From NCBI RefSeq assembly GCF_900102855.1, contig NZ_FMWD01000001.1, positions 324,766 to 388,765 of the forward strand: a DNA stretch of 64,000 nucleotides, read 5' to 3'. A program made the translations under genes and the position numbers. Source of the DNA: Thiohalomonas denitrificans (lineage in GTDB: Bacteria; Pseudomonadota; Gammaproteobacteria; Thiohalomonadales; Thiohalomonadaceae). The notes under the pieces are model-generated. The model made no database searches. It saw only the letters and a program-made list of their open reading frames with translations, and was not told where the DNA came from. Numbering within the stretch: the stretch's first letter is position 1; every line of letters begins with the position of its first letter. This document shows positions 36,475 through 46,185 of the stretch, piece by piece.

Positions 36475-37452
36475 TCAGGCCTTGAAGCGGTCCCGGTCTT
36501 CGCCCGCGACACGGTCGGCCGAAGTCGCACCGCGTTTACCCCGGGGGAGCGGTTCCCCGGTGGTTGTATCCGCCTCTGTCTGGATCTCCATTTCACTGTT
36601 CATTTCGGCGCCCAGCAGGACCACGAAGGCCGAGATGTAGAACCACATAAGCAGCACAACGATGGCCGCCATGGAGCCGTAGGTCTCGTTGTAGGAGCCG
36701 AAGTTGGAGACGTACCAGGAGAACAGCCCCGAGGCGATCAGCCAGAGTGCCGTGGCGGTCAGTGCGCCGTAGTTCAGCCACCGCCATCGGGGAGGACGGC
36801 GACTGGGCGCGAAGCGATAGAGAATCCCGATCCCGAATGCCGCAAGCAGTGCCAGGAGCGGCCATCGCAGCCAATTGACCAGGCTTTCTATCACCCCGGG
36901 CAGGTTTACGAAACTCAGTATTGCCGGCACCGCCACGACCATTCCGGTGGCGGCAATCACGGCGATGATCGCTCCCAGTGTCAGCAGCAAGGCGACACTG
37001 TTGAGACGAAAAAAGCCGCGATCTTCCTGCTCCTCGTAGACAATATTGAGCGCGGTCATCAATGACTTGGTACCCTTGGTCGCACTCCAGAGGGCCACGA
37101 GGACGCCAATCAACAAGCCGATACCCAGTTGCGATCCGGCACTTTGGACCACCTGCTGCAACTGGCTGGAGAGGATACTCGCCACCTCCTGAGGCATGAT
37201 GCCCTCCATAGCGCCAACCAGCCGTTCGACATCGGTCGGACTGGCGACCAGACCATAGAGTGACACCAGGGCGATAAGGGCCGGGAACAGCGCCAGGAAG
37301 GCATAAAACGCCACGCCCGCAGAGACCACACTCAGATTGTCCTGGCTGACGTCTGCCTTTACCCGTTTTCCAACGGCCTTCCAGTCTCCGGCACGCAGCT
37401 GCCGCGGGCGCGATGCGTTGATTGCCTCATGATGATTCGCCATGGTTTCCAT
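36475..37452 (-). CDS. YihY/BrkB-family membrane protein
   Basis: A 325-residue protein with about six helices and the family pattern: AGVAFYAFLALFPALIALVSLYG, LWSATKGTKSLMTALNIVYEE, and the C-terminal GSMAAIVVLLMWFYISAFVVLLGAEMNSE. It was formerly annotated ribonuclease BN, a name now known to be wrong; the function of the family is unsettled. The hydrophilic C-terminal tail is short and basic. It is 13 bases downstream of the AMP-dependent ligase gene and probably co-transcribed. Confidence 0.9.
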   Translation of the reverse strand: METMANHHEAINASRPRQLRAGDWKAVGKRVKADVSQDNLSVVSAGVAFYAFLALFPALIALVSLYGLVASPTDVERLVGAMEGIMPQEVASILSSQLQQVVQSAGSQLGIGLLIGVLVALWSATKGTKSLMTALNIVYEEQEDRGFFRLNSVALLLTLGAIIAVIAATGMVVAVPAILSFVNLPGVIESLVNWLRWPLLALLAAFGIGILYRFAPSRRPPRWRWLNYGALTATALWLIASGLFSWYVSNFGSYNETYGSMAAIVVLLMWFYISAFVVLLGAEMNSEMEIQTEADTTTGEPLPRGKRGATSADRVAGEDRDRFKA

Positions 37453-37465
37453 CCCTCCGATAGGG

Positions 37466-39001
37466 TTAGGCCGTCCACCTCATTCCGGCCAGCATTTTTC
37501 TCCTGACTTTCCCGGACGGTGTGGTCGGCAACTGATCCGAAAAAAGCAGTTCCCTGGGAAGCATGTGGGGCGGCAGGTGATGACGACAGAACCGCAGCAG
37601 CGTGTTGACGCCGGGGGACGACTCCGGGAGCGGCACGACCACCGCCCGAACGACCTGTCCCAGCAATTCGTCGTCGATACCGACGACGGCAACTTCCTTG
37701 ACGTCCGGGTGCCTGGCGATAACCTCTTCAACCGCTCCCGGCGAAAACCGGTGGCCACCGCTTTTGATCATTTCATCAGCACGGCCGACCAGATAGAAGT
37801 AGCCGTCGGCATCCTGCCAGGAGAGATCACCGGTGTGCAGCCATCCGTCGCGCAAGACCTCGTCGGTCGCCTTCGGGTTGCGCCAGTATCCTGCCATGAT
37901 GTTCTGCCCACGGGCACAGAGCTCTCCGATGCTACCGTGCACCACACACTTGCCCTCTTCATCCCTGATACTCAGTTCAACTCCGGGAATCGCCATACCG
38001 ATTGAACCCCGCTTCTCGGTCCATCGCTCCGGGGGTAGCCAGGTGAGGCGGGCCGTCGCCTCGGTTTGACCGTACATCACGTAAAACGCGACGCCGGGCA
38101 ATTGCGCCCTGACCTGATCGACGGCATCAGCCCGCATGCCGCCACCAGCCTGCGCGAGATAACGCAAGCGCGGCAGCGGCTGTGCGAACAATCCGTGCTG
38201 AAGCGCAAGGTAGTATGTCGTCGGTACGCCAAAAAATCCGCTCACCTCCTCCTGCGCCAGAAGCTCTCGCACCACATGTGGATAGGCCATTCCATTGCCG
38301 ATAACGAGGCGTGCACCGGCGGCCATATGGGTGTTGAGAATGGAGGTGCCATAGGCATAGTTCAGGGGCAGCAGACAGAGACCCGTATCCTCCTGCTGCA
38401 AATGGAGATACCCCAGAATGGAACGGGTATTTGCCTCGAGATTACCATTGGTAATCATCACCGCCTTGGGATTTCCGGTAGTTCCGGAGGTGCAGGCAAG
38501 GGTGGTCAATCGGTCGGAATCGTTGAGGGCATCATAATCGGGGTCACTTGATCCCTCTGTCAGAATGGCATCCCAGGCAACCACCGGCGCATCCGACGAA
38601 ACGCCAGGGAATCGGCTTCCCACCAGTACCACGCCAAGCGTCGGGGGCTGAGCGCACGACGCCTCCCGAGCATGGTCAGCCCCTTCCGTAATCAGCCATT
38701 TGGCCTCGACCCTGCTAGCCATCGCGGCAAGCTCCGAATTCCGCGCATCGGGCCTGAGCGGCACGACCACAGCCCCGGCGGCGATGATCCCGTAGTAAGC
38801 GGCAACGTACTCGACTCCGTTGGGCAGCGCCAGAATCACCCGGTCGCCGCGATTCACCCTCCTGCGGAAGAACCCGCAAACCGCACGTACCATCGACCAA
38901 AGCTGGTTGTAAGTAACCTCGAGCGCATCATGCCGAATGGCCCCCCGATCTCCGTGGGCAATTACCGAAGCCTCAAGCTGATGCACAATGCTCCTGTCCA
39001 T
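37466..39001 (-). CDS. AMP-dependent acyl-CoA synthetase-like ligase
   Basis: A 511-residue adenylate-forming enzyme with the P-loop LACTSGTTGNPKAVMITNGNL (A3), YGQTEATARLTWL (A5), TGDLSWQDADGYFYLVGR (A7) and GGHRFSPGAVEEVIARH (A8), and a C-terminal Lys in TPSGKVRRKML (A10). It should activate a carboxylic acid as acyl-AMP, then usually an acyl-CoA; the substrate is not readable. There is no adjacent carrier protein. ATG 39001 (MDRSIVHQL) has GGAAGGTGG upstream; the longer frame begins with unrelated hydrophobic residues. Confidence 0.87.
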   Translation of the reverse strand: MDRSIVHQLEASVIAHGDRGAIRHDALEVTYNQLWSMVRAVCGFFRRRVNRGDRVILALPNGVEYVAAYYGIIAAGAVVVPLRPDARNSELAAMASRVEAKWLITEGADHAREASCAQPPTLGVVLVGSRFPGVSSDAPVVAWDAILTEGSSDPDYDALNDSDRLTTLACTSGTTGNPKAVMITNGNLEANTRSILGYLHLQQEDTGLCLLPLNYAYGTSILNTHMAAGARLVIGNGMAYPHVVRELLAQEEVSGFFGVPTTYYLALQHGLFAQPLPRLRYLAQAGGGMRADAVDQVRAQLPGVAFYVMYGQTEATARLTWLPPERWTEKRGSIGMAIPGVELSIRDEEGKCVVHGSIGELCARGQNIMAGYWRNPKATDEVLRDGWLHTGDLSWQDADGYFYLVGRADEMIKSGGHRFSPGAVEEVIARHPDVKEVAVVGIDDELLGQVVRAVVVPLPESSPGVNTLLRFCRHHLPPHMLPRELLFSDQLPTTPSGKVRRKMLAGMRWTA

Positions 39002-39236
39002 GGAGTCCACCTTCCCGGAATCAGGCCGGTTCTGTCGCCGCGCGACACCAATCAGTGTCGCCAAGGCGATTGATAAACATAATGGCGTCACGCGCAGAAA
39101 AAATCCCCTACAGGTGCCGCTCCCCAGAAAATTCGGCAAGTACCGTTCAGGATAGCCGGTTTACCGCTCTTCAAGAACTTGTCCAAACATTCACCAAAGC
39201 AAACACCGACAGCAACAGCCGGCCAAAAGACCCTGC

Positions 39237-39275
39237 AAAAAAAAAACGCCGACACGGATGAACGTATCGGCGTTT
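39237..39275 (-). terminator. Rho-independent terminator after tRNA-Met
   Basis: AACGCCGA at 39245-39252 pairs with TCGGCGTT at 39267-39274, and the minus-strand product ends in a run of about nine T. It lies 9 bases after the CCA end of the tRNA. Confidence 0.9.
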
Positions 39276-39283
39276 CTTGAAGA

Positions 39284-39360
<77 letters not shown>

Positions 39361-39369
39361 ACTGATAAT

Positions 39370-39387
39370 CTCCCGGTACTCCGGGAG
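39370..39387. other. Hairpin upstream of tRNA-fMet
   Basis: CTCCCGG and CCGGGAG form a perfect 7-bp stem with a 4-base loop, 10 bases before the tRNA 5' end. It may end an upstream transcript or mark a processing site. Confidence 0.45.
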
Positions 39388-39513
39388 GAGCGAAAGGTTA
39401 GTGGCTGCACTCGCAACATGCAACCTCTAATTCAAAAACCTTTCATCTCCTGCTCGTCAGAACCCGTATCGATCACCCTTGCGGCGCCGAATTCCGATGA
39501 ACCCCGGAGAATG

Positions 39514-39543
39514 AAAAAAGGGTTATCCTTGTAACCCTTTTTT
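39514..39543. terminator. Bidirectional terminator after tRNA-Lys
   Basis: AAAAAAGGGTTA and TAACCCTTTTTT form a perfect 12-bp stem with a 6-base loop. A and T runs on the two sides make it a terminator in both directions; it lies 18 bases beyond the tRNA-Lys CCA end. Confidence 0.9.
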
Positions 39544-39561
39544 CAATCCGTAAGCACTGAT

Positions 39562-39637
39562 TGGTGGGCCGTGTTGGAATCGAACCAACGACCACCTGAT
39601 TAAAAGTCAGATGCTCTACCAACTGAGCTAACGGCCC
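39562..39637 (-). tRNA. tRNA-Lys (TTT)
   Basis: A 76-base cloverleaf with encoded CCA. The acceptor is GGGCCGT/ACGGCCC, the anticodon loop is CTTTTAA with anticodon TTT, and the T arm is GTTGG-TTCGATT-CCAAC. All stems pair well. Confidence 0.96.
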
Positions 39638-39703
39638 GTGAGAGGCGGCATATAGTACCGGACTCGCCAAAAAAGGCAAGCCCGGTACGCGACCGTTTTG
39701 CGC

Positions 39704-41005
39704 TTAAATGGCCTCGAGCTTGCGCATGGCATTGGGAACCAGACGCATGTCAGCCAGAGCGGTTACCAAGGCCTTCGGGAAAGTCGCTTCATCCTCGTAA
39801 ACCATTTTGTAGTACTGGATTTTCATGGTTAGCGCGCTACCAAAGATGATCGAGGCCAGAGCCATCATCGAACCCACCGCGAGCGTGGAGAAACCGGTGA
39901 TGCCTTGTCCAATAGTGCACCCCATAGCCAGTACACCACCGAACCCCATCAATATGGCGCCGATGAAGTGGTTCATGAAATCACGAATCGACGCGAACCA
40001 CTCGAATCGGAAACCGCCACTGAGAATGGCCCAAATGAAAGAGCCGGCGACCACACCCAGGACCGCGACCACACCGAAGGTCAGGGCGGTCTTGGCGAAC
40101 CCATCGGAGGCATAACCTAGCGTTTGTCCCATCGGATTGATGAAGGTGTAGGACTGCGGATTGAACGCCGAACTGCTGGGCTTGGCATCCCACCCCTCGT
40201 GAACAGCATCGTTCATGTCCCAGTGGGTCTTGGCCGGGTCAAGAAACTCACTGACCGAGACGGTCATTTCACCTTCAAACGAATCCTCGAAAGTGAGGCT
40301 GATGTTAGAGCTCACATACCAGGCGCCGACGATCGCGACGCCAACGACGAGACCGCCGAGTACGTTATCGAGGCTGCCGCGGAAATCGGCGGACTTGAAT
40401 GCAAAACCGAGCAGCAGCACCCCCAGAGCAATACCTATCCACAGGCGCGCATCTCCGGCACCCTCGACACCGGCCAGAATAGTACCCAGGTCCTGCTGTC
40501 CACCCTCCAGATTGACCGCCAGTGGCCGAATCCAGTCGAGGAACAGCAGCGACATCAGCGTCTGGTCACTGCCCGGGAGCGGATTAATCATGAAGTAGGC
40601 AATCACGGCGATGACACCGAACACCATTACGGACTTCAGATTGCCGCCGCCGATGCGGATCAGCGTCTTGTTGCCACAACCCGAAGCGAGCGTCATCCCG
40701 ATCCCGAACAGCAGCCCGCCAAGGATATTTTCGGCCCAAATCAGGTTCCCCGAACGATAGGGAGGGAAGGATCCGTCGGCCTGGACCAGGCCAACCGCTT
40801 CGAGTCCGGTCACACCGAGCAGTGCAATGGCAATAGCGAACATCCAGGAGCGCATGCGGCCCCAGTCGCCCATATTGACTGCGTCGGAGACGGCACCCAT
40901 AGTGCAGAAGTTCGTCTTGTTGACGACAGCTCCCATGATGAGTGCGAGACCGAAGGCTCCCAAAAGCAGCGCCTGATGCGCCTGGGAAAAATTTTCGAAT
41001 AACAA
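39704..41005 (-). CDS. YeeE/YedE-family sulfur-compound permease
   Basis: A 433-residue membrane protein with two YeeE/YedE repeats of about five helices. Both carry conserved cysteines: NKTNFCTMGAVSDAV and ASGCGNKTLIRIGGGN in the first, MGCTIGQGITGFSTL in the second. Homologues such as TsuA import thiosulfate, passing it along cysteine-lined constrictions, so import or export of a reduced sulfur species is likely. A hydrophilic insert of about 60 residues (around 235-295) separates the repeats. GGAGAGAAC before ATG 41005 is the ribosome site. The gene follows the que genes on the same strand but 76 bases away. Confidence 0.87.
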   Translation of the reverse strand: MLFENFSQAHQALLLGAFGLALIMGAVVNKTNFCTMGAVSDAVNMGDWGRMRSWMFAIAIALLGVTGLEAVGLVQADGSFPPYRSGNLIWAENILGGLLFGIGMTLASGCGNKTLIRIGGGNLKSVMVFGVIAVIAYFMINPLPGSDQTLMSLLFLDWIRPLAVNLEGGQQDLGTILAGVEGAGDARLWIGIALGVLLLGFAFKSADFRGSLDNVLGGLVVGVAIVGAWYVSSNISLTFEDSFEGEMTVSVSEFLDPAKTHWDMNDAVHEGWDAKPSSSAFNPQSYTFINPMGQTLGYASDGFAKTALTFGVVAVLGVVAGSFIWAILSGGFRFEWFASIRDFMNHFIGAILMGFGGVLAMGCTIGQGITGFSTLAVGSMMALASIIFGSALTMKIQYYKMVYEDEATFPKALVTALADMRLVPNAMRKLEAI

Positions 41006-41081
41006 TGTTCTCTCCTCCAGTGGTGTTCCTTATATCTTCGGGAGCCGTGCATGTCCGCACAATAGCCCGATAGGAATATCA

Positions 41082-41765
41082 TTATGTTTTATAAGGCGTC
41101 GGATCGGGAACGCCCGCCTCATGGAAACCGGCCGCACGCAGCCGACAGGAATCACAGATACCACAGGCGTTTCCGCCGAAATCCGGATTATAACAGGACA
41201 ATGTCAATCCATAATCCACACCCAACCTGTGGCCGGTGGCGATGATCTCCGCCTTGGTCATGGAAACGAGCGGTGCGTGAATGGAAAAGCATTGACCTTC
41301 GGCCCCGGCCCTGGTGGCCAGATTGGCGGTCTTTTGGAAGGCATCGATAAATTCCGGGCGGCAATCCGGATACCCCGAATAATCGACGGCATTAACGCCG
41401 ATAAAGAGGTCCAGAGCACCCAGCACCTCGGCCCAACCCAGCGCCAGAGAGAGGAATATGGTGTTACGTGCCGGGACATAGGTGACAGGTATACCCTCCG
41501 AGGGCCCCTGCGGTACCTCAATGCGGTCATCGGTCAGGGCGGAGCCTCCGAACTGCCGCAAATCGAGCGTGAAGATGCGATGCTCCCGCACCCCCAGGCT
41601 CTGCCCCACCCGCCGGGAGGCCTCCAGTTCGATCCGGTGCCGCTGCCCGTAGTCAAAGCTGAGGGCATAGCACTCGAAGCCCTGGTCGCGGGCCATCGCC
41701 AGCGAGGTGGCGGAGTCCAGTCCGCCGGAGAGAAGGGCAACCGCTTTTTTGGGGAGACTATTCAT
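41082..41765 (-). CDS. queC: 7-cyano-7-deazaguanine synthase QueC
   Basis: A 227-residue enzyme converting 7-carboxy-7-deazaguanine to preQ0 with ATP and ammonia in queuosine synthesis. The PP-loop is [15 protein letters not shown]. The zinc site is formed by Cys residues in [35 protein letters not shown] and [16 protein letters not shown] are family segments. It is downstream of queE, the preceding enzyme, across a hairpin-containing gap of 124 bases. Confidence 0.95.
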   Translation of the reverse strand: MNSLPKKAVALLSGGLDSATSLAMARDQGFECYALSFDYGQRHRIELEASRRVGQSLGVREHRIFTLDLRQFGGSALTDDRIEVPQGPSEGIPVTYVPARNTIFLSLALGWAEVLGALDLFIGVNAVDYSGYPDCRPEFIDAFQKTANLATRAGAEGQCFSIHAPLVSMTKAEIIATGHRLGVDYGLTLSCYNPDFGGNACGICDSCRLRAAGFHEAGVPDPTPYKT

Positions 41766-41865
41766 AGACTGGCCACAGCCAAATTCACCGCCAAGATCGC
41801 GAAAGGATCTGTCATGGCAGGAACTGATTTCTTGTCCATCCAGCGACTCTTCTCAGCGAACGGTT

Positions 41866-41886
41866 ACACCCATTTGCAATGGGTGT
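41866..41886 (-). terminator. Hairpin between queE and queC
   Basis: ACACCCATT and AATGGGTGT are a perfect 9-bp stem with a TGC loop, 4 bases after the queE stop. There is no T run on the minus strand, so termination may be partial. Confidence 0.6.
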
Positions 41887-41889
41887 GAT

Positions 41890-42567
41890 TTAACGGCCCG
41901 CCTCGTCATTCCACAGCAGCTTGTGCAGCTGGATCTGGAATCGGACCGGAAGGCGATCTTCGATAATCCAGTCCGCCAGCTGGCGCGGTTCGAACCGGCC
42001 GAATACTGGCGAAAACAGAACCTCGCAACGATCAGCGATTCGATAGCGCTTGATCACCGCACGAGCCCATTCGTAATCATTACGGTCGGCGATCACGAAT
42101 TTTACCTGATCGCTGCCAGTCAGGAGCTTCAGGTTTTCCCAGCGGTTTTTGCTCTGCTCGCCGGACCCGGGCGTTTTCAGGTCCATCACGCGCACCACCC
42201 GCACATCGACATTGGACACATCAAGGGCGCCGCTGGTTTCCAGTGAAACCTGATAATCGGCATCACAGAGTCTGGCGAGGAGTTCCAGACAGCCCCGTTG
42301 GGCCAGCGGTTCACCCCCGGTGACACAGACATGCCGCACCTCACCATATCCCCGCGAAGCTGCGACCTGCTTCACCTCTTCCATGATGGCATCCAGGGTC
42401 ATGGTATGGCCACCGGTGAATGCGTAGGAGGTATCACAGTACGTGCAACGCAGCGGGCAGCCGGTCAGACGCACGAACAGGGTGGGCCAGCCCGCGTCAC
42501 GGGCCTCACCCTGCAGGGACAAAAATATCTCGGTGATCCGCAGCGTGGTGCGGGAGGCCCCTGCCAT
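41890..42567 (-). CDS. queE: 7-carboxy-7-deazaguanine synthase QueE
   Basis: A 225-residue radical SAM enzyme. The cluster motif is CPLRCTYCDTSYAF, with the substrate-interacting FLSLQGEARDAGWPTLFVRLTG before it and VCVTGGEPLAQRGCLELL after it. It rearranges 6-carboxytetrahydropterin to 7-carboxy-7-deazaguanine. It lies 8 bases after cpoB, the standard cpoB-queE-queC order in many gammaproteobacteria. Confidence 0.95.
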   Translation of the reverse strand: MAGASRTTLRITEIFLSLQGEARDAGWPTLFVRLTGCPLRCTYCDTSYAFTGGHTMTLDAIMEEVKQVAASRGYGEVRHVCVTGGEPLAQRGCLELLARLCDADYQVSLETSGALDVSNVDVRVVRVMDLKTPGSGEQSKNRWENLKLLTGSDQVKFVIADRNDYEWARAVIKRYRIADRCEVLFSPVFGRFEPRQLADWIIEDRLPVRFQIQLHKLLWNDEAGR

Positions 42568-42575
42568 TAAGGTGA

Positions 42576-43358
42576 TCAGCCGCCCTGCTTGCCGAGGCGC
42601 TTCAGCAGATTCTGCGCCTGGTCCGCCTCGGTGGTCCCCGGGTAGCCATTGACCAGCTGTTCAAGAACCGGTCGCGCCTTCCCATCCTGCTCTAGCTCGT
42701 GATAGCTGTAGCCGATCTTCAATAGAGCCTCTGCCACCTTGGGGCTCTTGGCGTGATTATCCACCAGGGCGCGATAGGCGGTGATCGCCTTGTCGAAATC
42801 ACGCCGGGCATAGCTGGCCTCTCCCAACCAGTATTGGGCGATGTGAGCGTAGCGACCATCCGGGTGCTGCTCCAGAAAGTTTTCAAAGGCGTCGATCGCC
42901 TGCTCATAGCGCAGCTCCCGAAGGATATCGAAGGCTTCCTGATAGGCCTGTCGCTCGGCAGCCAGTTCAGCGGTGCTCGGGCCCTTCACGCCCTGCTCCG
43001 GCTTTGCCGCTCCGGTACCGGTTTCGCTATCGGGCCCGACTTGCGATCTGGCGTCCACGCCAGCAGTCGGGATACCCTCCCGCTCCAGACGCGACAGCCG
43101 CCGGTCGGTATCCAGGTAGAGGTCGCGCTGGCGTTTCTTGAGGGATTCGAGCTCGTGGCTCACCTCTTCCAGCTCACCACGGACCAAGGCAAGCTCCCGC
43201 TGCTGGCGGTCGATCCGGGTCAGCATCTCCATCAGCGACTGGCTCTCCATCAATCTCTCGAGCCGCTGAACCCGGTCTTGCAAATCGTTTCGCTCGGCCG
43301 CCTGAACCGGTAGGGCGGTGAGCAGCACGAAGGGGATCAGGTAGCGCAGCTTGATCAT
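42576..43358 (-). CDS. cpoB: Cell division coordinator CpoB (YbgF)
   Basis: A 260-residue periplasmic protein: a signal peptide (LIPFVLLTALPVQAAE), an N-terminal trimerising coiled coil (about 25-90), a low-complexity linker and a C-terminal domain of three TPR motifs (from about 140, YQEAFDILRELRYEQAIDAF). It binds TolA and coordinates peptidoglycan synthesis with outer-membrane constriction. It is the last tol-pal gene, one base after pal. Confidence 0.93.
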   Translation of the reverse strand: MIKLRYLIPFVLLTALPVQAAERNDLQDRVQRLERLMESQSLMEMLTRIDRQQRELALVRGELEEVSHELESLKKRQRDLYLDTDRRLSRLEREGIPTAGVDARSQVGPDSETGTGAAKPEQGVKGPSTAELAAERQAYQEAFDILRELRYEQAIDAFENFLEQHPDGRYAHIAQYWLGEASYARRDFDKAITAYRALVDNHAKSPKVAEALLKIGYSYHELEQDGKARPVLEQLVNGYPGTTEADQAQNLLKRLGKQGG

Positions 43359-43359
43359 A

Positions 43360-43905
43360 TCAATATCCCGAATAGAGCAATTCGACCCGGCGATTCAGGG
43401 ACCAGGCTTCTTCATCGTGACCCATGGCGGCCGGGCTCTCCTCGCCGAAACTGATCACCTGCAGCTGGTCTTCAGCCGCCGCCTGTAAAGACAGGAGCCG
43501 CTCCACTGCCTGAGCGCGCCGCTCCCCCAGTGCCAGGTTGTATTCACGAGTACCGCGCTCGTCGGTATGCCCCTCCACTGCTACGGAAACCTCCGGATTG
43601 GAGGCGAGAAAGCGGCCATGAGCAACCAGGGCATCGCGATCGGATTCGGACAATTCGCTGCTGTCGAAATCGAAGTAGAACACCCGTTGCGATAATGGGC
43701 TTTCCGGGTCGTCCAGCGGACTACCTTCGAATGTACCATCCATTCGTGCACCCGCGGCCCGGGCATCGTCAGCCGCAGCCCGGTCGTCAATATCTTCGAT
43801 GACAACGTCTTCACCGCCATCACCGCGTTCGGCGACGCCTGCGCAACCGGAAACAAGAACACTCGAAGCCAGCACTCCCCAAAACCAAACCTGTTTCATA
43901 TTCAA
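43360..43905 (-). CDS. pal: Peptidoglycan-associated lipoprotein Pal
   Basis: A 181-residue lipoprotein with lipobox VSGC (Cys21) and an OmpA domain: VFYFDFDSSELS, EGHTDERGTREYNLALGERRA and SLNRRVELLY. Pal tethers the outer membrane to peptidoglycan and binds TolB. Between them lies an acidic, Ala/Asp-rich linker (about 25-70). It follows tolB by 5 bases. Confidence 0.95.
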   Translation of the reverse strand: MNMKQVWFWGVLASSVLVSGCAGVAERGDGGEDVVIEDIDDRAAADDARAAGARMDGTFEGSPLDDPESPLSQRVFYFDFDSSELSESDRDALVAHGRFLASNPEVSVAVEGHTDERGTREYNLALGERRAQAVERLLSLQAAAEDQLQVISFGEESPAAMGHDEEAWSLNRRVELLYSGY

Positions 43906-43910
43906 ATCCT

Positions 43911-45215
43911 CTATTCTGCAAAGAAAGGTGACCAGGCGGGTTCCCTGACATCGAACCCGGTCAGGTCCAGACGCTGGCGGGCGCTTCCATCGACCGAGAT
44001 CGCCTCCAGCACGCCACGTCCTCTCCTTTCGGTGGCGAAGATGATCATCCGGCCATTGGGTGCGAAGCTGGGCGACTCGTCCAGTCGGGAATCGGTCAAA
44101 ATCCGCAGATTCCCCGTCTCCAGGTTCTGCACGGCAATCTGGAAGCCGCTGCGGGACTGATGGACCATGACCAGATTGCGGCCATCCGGTGACACACTGG
44201 GCCTCGCATTGTAACGGCCCTCGAAACTGATCCGCTGCGGACGACCCACGGTACCCTGCGACCCCGTAGCGACCCGGTAGATTTGCGGCCTACCGCCACG
44301 ATCAGAGGTAAACAGAAGAGCATTTCCATCCGGCATCCAGGTCGGCTCGGTATCTATCGCCGAGTGTCGGGTGATCCGCGTCAGCGCACGGGTGCGGAGA
44401 TCGAGAATATAGATTTCCGGATTGCCATCTTTCGACAGGGTAAGTGCCAGACGCCGCCCGTCGGGACTCCAGGCAGGCGCCGAATTGATACCGTCATACT
44501 CGGCCACCTTCTCCCGCTTGCCACTGATGACGTTCTGTACATAGACCACCGAGCGGCGGGCCTCGAAGGAAACATAGGCCAGCTGCTTACCATCGGGCGA
44601 CCAGGCCGGAGACATGAGCGGCTGTTTGGAAGTAAGGATGGTCTGTTCGTTGAAGCCGTCGGCATCCGCCACCGCCAGCCGGAAACGGCGCTCGCCCTCG
44701 GCGATATCTTCCACGGTGACATAGGTGATATGAGTATTGAAGGCGCCGCGCTCGCCAGTGAGCTCCTCATACACGAGGTCACTGATTTGGTGAGCAGTGC
44801 GACGCAACAGCGGCCCACGGGAAGGAATTGCGTAGCCCGCCAGCTGTTTCGCCCGGAGGACATCAAAGAGCTGGAACCGGACCTGATAGCGTCCATTGCC
44901 GTTTTTCACCTGGCCAACCAGCAGTGTCTCGACCCCCGCCGCGCGCCAGGCCGCAAAATCGATGGCATCGCCGTGAACCGGCCGCCCTGCCAGCTGCTCG
45001 TTCGATAGAGGTGCGAAACGACCGCTGCCTGCAAGATCTGTCTTGATGATGGCGGCGATATCCTCGCTGAGCACCTCATCGCCGTCCCAGCCGAAGGGCA
45101 CGATGGCGATCGGCAGTGCGCCTTCAGCGCCGCCGGTGACGGTGACCTCCAGCCGCGCCTGGACCAGTGCCGGCACAATCAGCAGCAGCAATAAGAGCAA
45201 ACGTTTTGCCAGCAA
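43911..45215 (-). CDS. tolB: Tol-Pal system protein TolB
   Basis: A 434-residue periplasmic protein with a signal peptide (LLLLLLIVPALVQAR), an N-terminal alpha/beta domain and a six-bladed beta-propeller made of repeats such as PAWSPDGKQLAYVSFE, PAWSPDGRRLALTLS and PTWMPDGNALLFTSD. The signal peptide is followed by the TolA-binding N-terminal segment. It shuttles between TolA and Pal. It lies 2 bases after tolA. Confidence 0.96.
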   Translation of the reverse strand: MLAKRLLLLLLLIVPALVQARLEVTVTGGAEGALPIAIVPFGWDGDEVLSEDIAAIIKTDLAGSGRFAPLSNEQLAGRPVHGDAIDFAAWRAAGVETLLVGQVKNGNGRYQVRFQLFDVLRAKQLAGYAIPSRGPLLRRTAHQISDLVYEELTGERGAFNTHITYVTVEDIAEGERRFRLAVADADGFNEQTILTSKQPLMSPAWSPDGKQLAYVSFEARRSVVYVQNVISGKREKVAEYDGINSAPAWSPDGRRLALTLSKDGNPEIYILDLRTRALTRITRHSAIDTEPTWMPDGNALLFTSDRGGRPQIYRVATGSQGTVGRPQRISFEGRYNARPSVSPDGRNLVMVHQSRSGFQIAVQNLETGNLRILTDSRLDESPSFAPNGRMIIFATERRGRGVLEAISVDGSARQRLDLTGFDVREPAWSPFFAE

Positions 45216-45217
45216 CT

Positions 45218-46183
45218 TTATCTCCCTGGTTTGAAGGTGAATACGATTTCGCGATCAAAAACGTCCGGGTCCGGCGGCTCGGGGAGTGGCGAGGCCTTTC
45301 TCACTGCGGCCTCTACCGAACGATCCAGAGCTGCGCTGCCGCAACTCTCCACCACTTGTGCCTCGACCACCTCGCCGCCGGGAATCTGATGGACCATGAC
45401 CTTACAGGAAAAGTCATCGGGCGTATCGGAGGGCCGTAGCCATTTTCGACCCACCTTGTCGGCAATCAGGTCGACGTACTCCGCCTCGGCCGTTTGGAGC
45501 TGGCGCGTGCGATCCGATTGCAGCTGCTGTGCCGCGGCCGCCATCTTCTGCTTGAGTGCCTCTTCGGCCTTCCTGCGCGCCTCCTCCTCTTTGAGACGGC
45601 GCTCCTCGGCCTGGCGCTTCTCCGCCTCCTGGCGCTTGCGCTCCTCGGCCGCCTTGCGGGCCGCCTCTTCCTCGCGGCGGCGTTTTTCGGCCTCGATTTT
45701 ACGTTGCTCCTCCAGCTCGGCCAAGCGCTGCTGCTCCTTGCGCTTCGCTTCGGCCAGCGCCTTCTGCTCCGCCTTTTGCTTTTCAAGGCGCTCCTGTTCC
45801 GCCTGCCGCTGGCGCTGCGCCTCGGCACGTTGGCGCTCCAGGGCGGCCTGGCGCTCCTGCTCCTCTTGGGCACGCTGGCGCTTCAGGGCGGCCAGTTTCT
45901 CCTCTTCCTTTTTGCGGGCCGCCTCGGCCTGACGTTTCTCTTCCGCCAGCTGGCGGCGCTGCGCCTCTTCCTTTTCTTTACGCTGGCGCTCATCATCGCG
46001 AAGGCTCTCCAGTTCCGCCTCCACCTGTCCGGCATCAACGGCGACCGCCTCCATTGGCTGTACCGTTGGGGTAGTCGCAGCAGGAGGTGACGGCGATTGC
46101 AGCATACTGATGCCGAGCAGCGCCACCAGGGCCAGATGGATGGCGATGGAAAAACCGTAAGCGGGTAGCCACTCCCTCCACAT
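45218..46183 (-). CDS. tolA: Tol-Pal system protein TolA
   Basis: A 321-residue protein: one N-terminal helix (about 12-28), a long Lys/Glu/Ala/Gln/Arg-rich alpha-helical region (about 55-225) that spans the periplasm, and a C-terminal globular domain (from about 235) with the paired cysteines in FSCKVMVHQIPG and VESCGSAALDRS. It couples the proton-driven TolQR motor to TolB and Pal. The helical region is low in complexity, so many antisense open frames over it are spurious. Confidence 0.94.
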   Translation of the reverse strand: MWREWLPAYGFSIAIHLALVALLGISMLQSPSPPAATTPTVQPMEAVAVDAGQVEAELESLRDDERQRKEKEEAQRRQLAEEKRQAEAARKKEEEKLAALKRQRAQEEQERQAALERQRAEAQRQRQAEQERLEKQKAEQKALAEAKRKEQQRLAELEEQRKIEAEKRRREEEAARKAAEERKRQEAEKRQAEERRLKEEEARRKAEEALKQKMAAAAQQLQSDRTRQLQTAEAEYVDLIADKVGRKWLRPSDTPDDFSCKVMVHQIPGGEVVEAQVVESCGSAALDRSVEAAVRKASPLPEPPDPDVFDREIVFTFKPGR

Positions 46184-46185
46184 AG

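Noticed and set aside
42568-43360. A preQ1 riboswitch before queE
   Set aside because: queE starts 8 bases after cpoB, leaving no room for an aptamer, and no preQ1-type pseudoknot is visible before queC.
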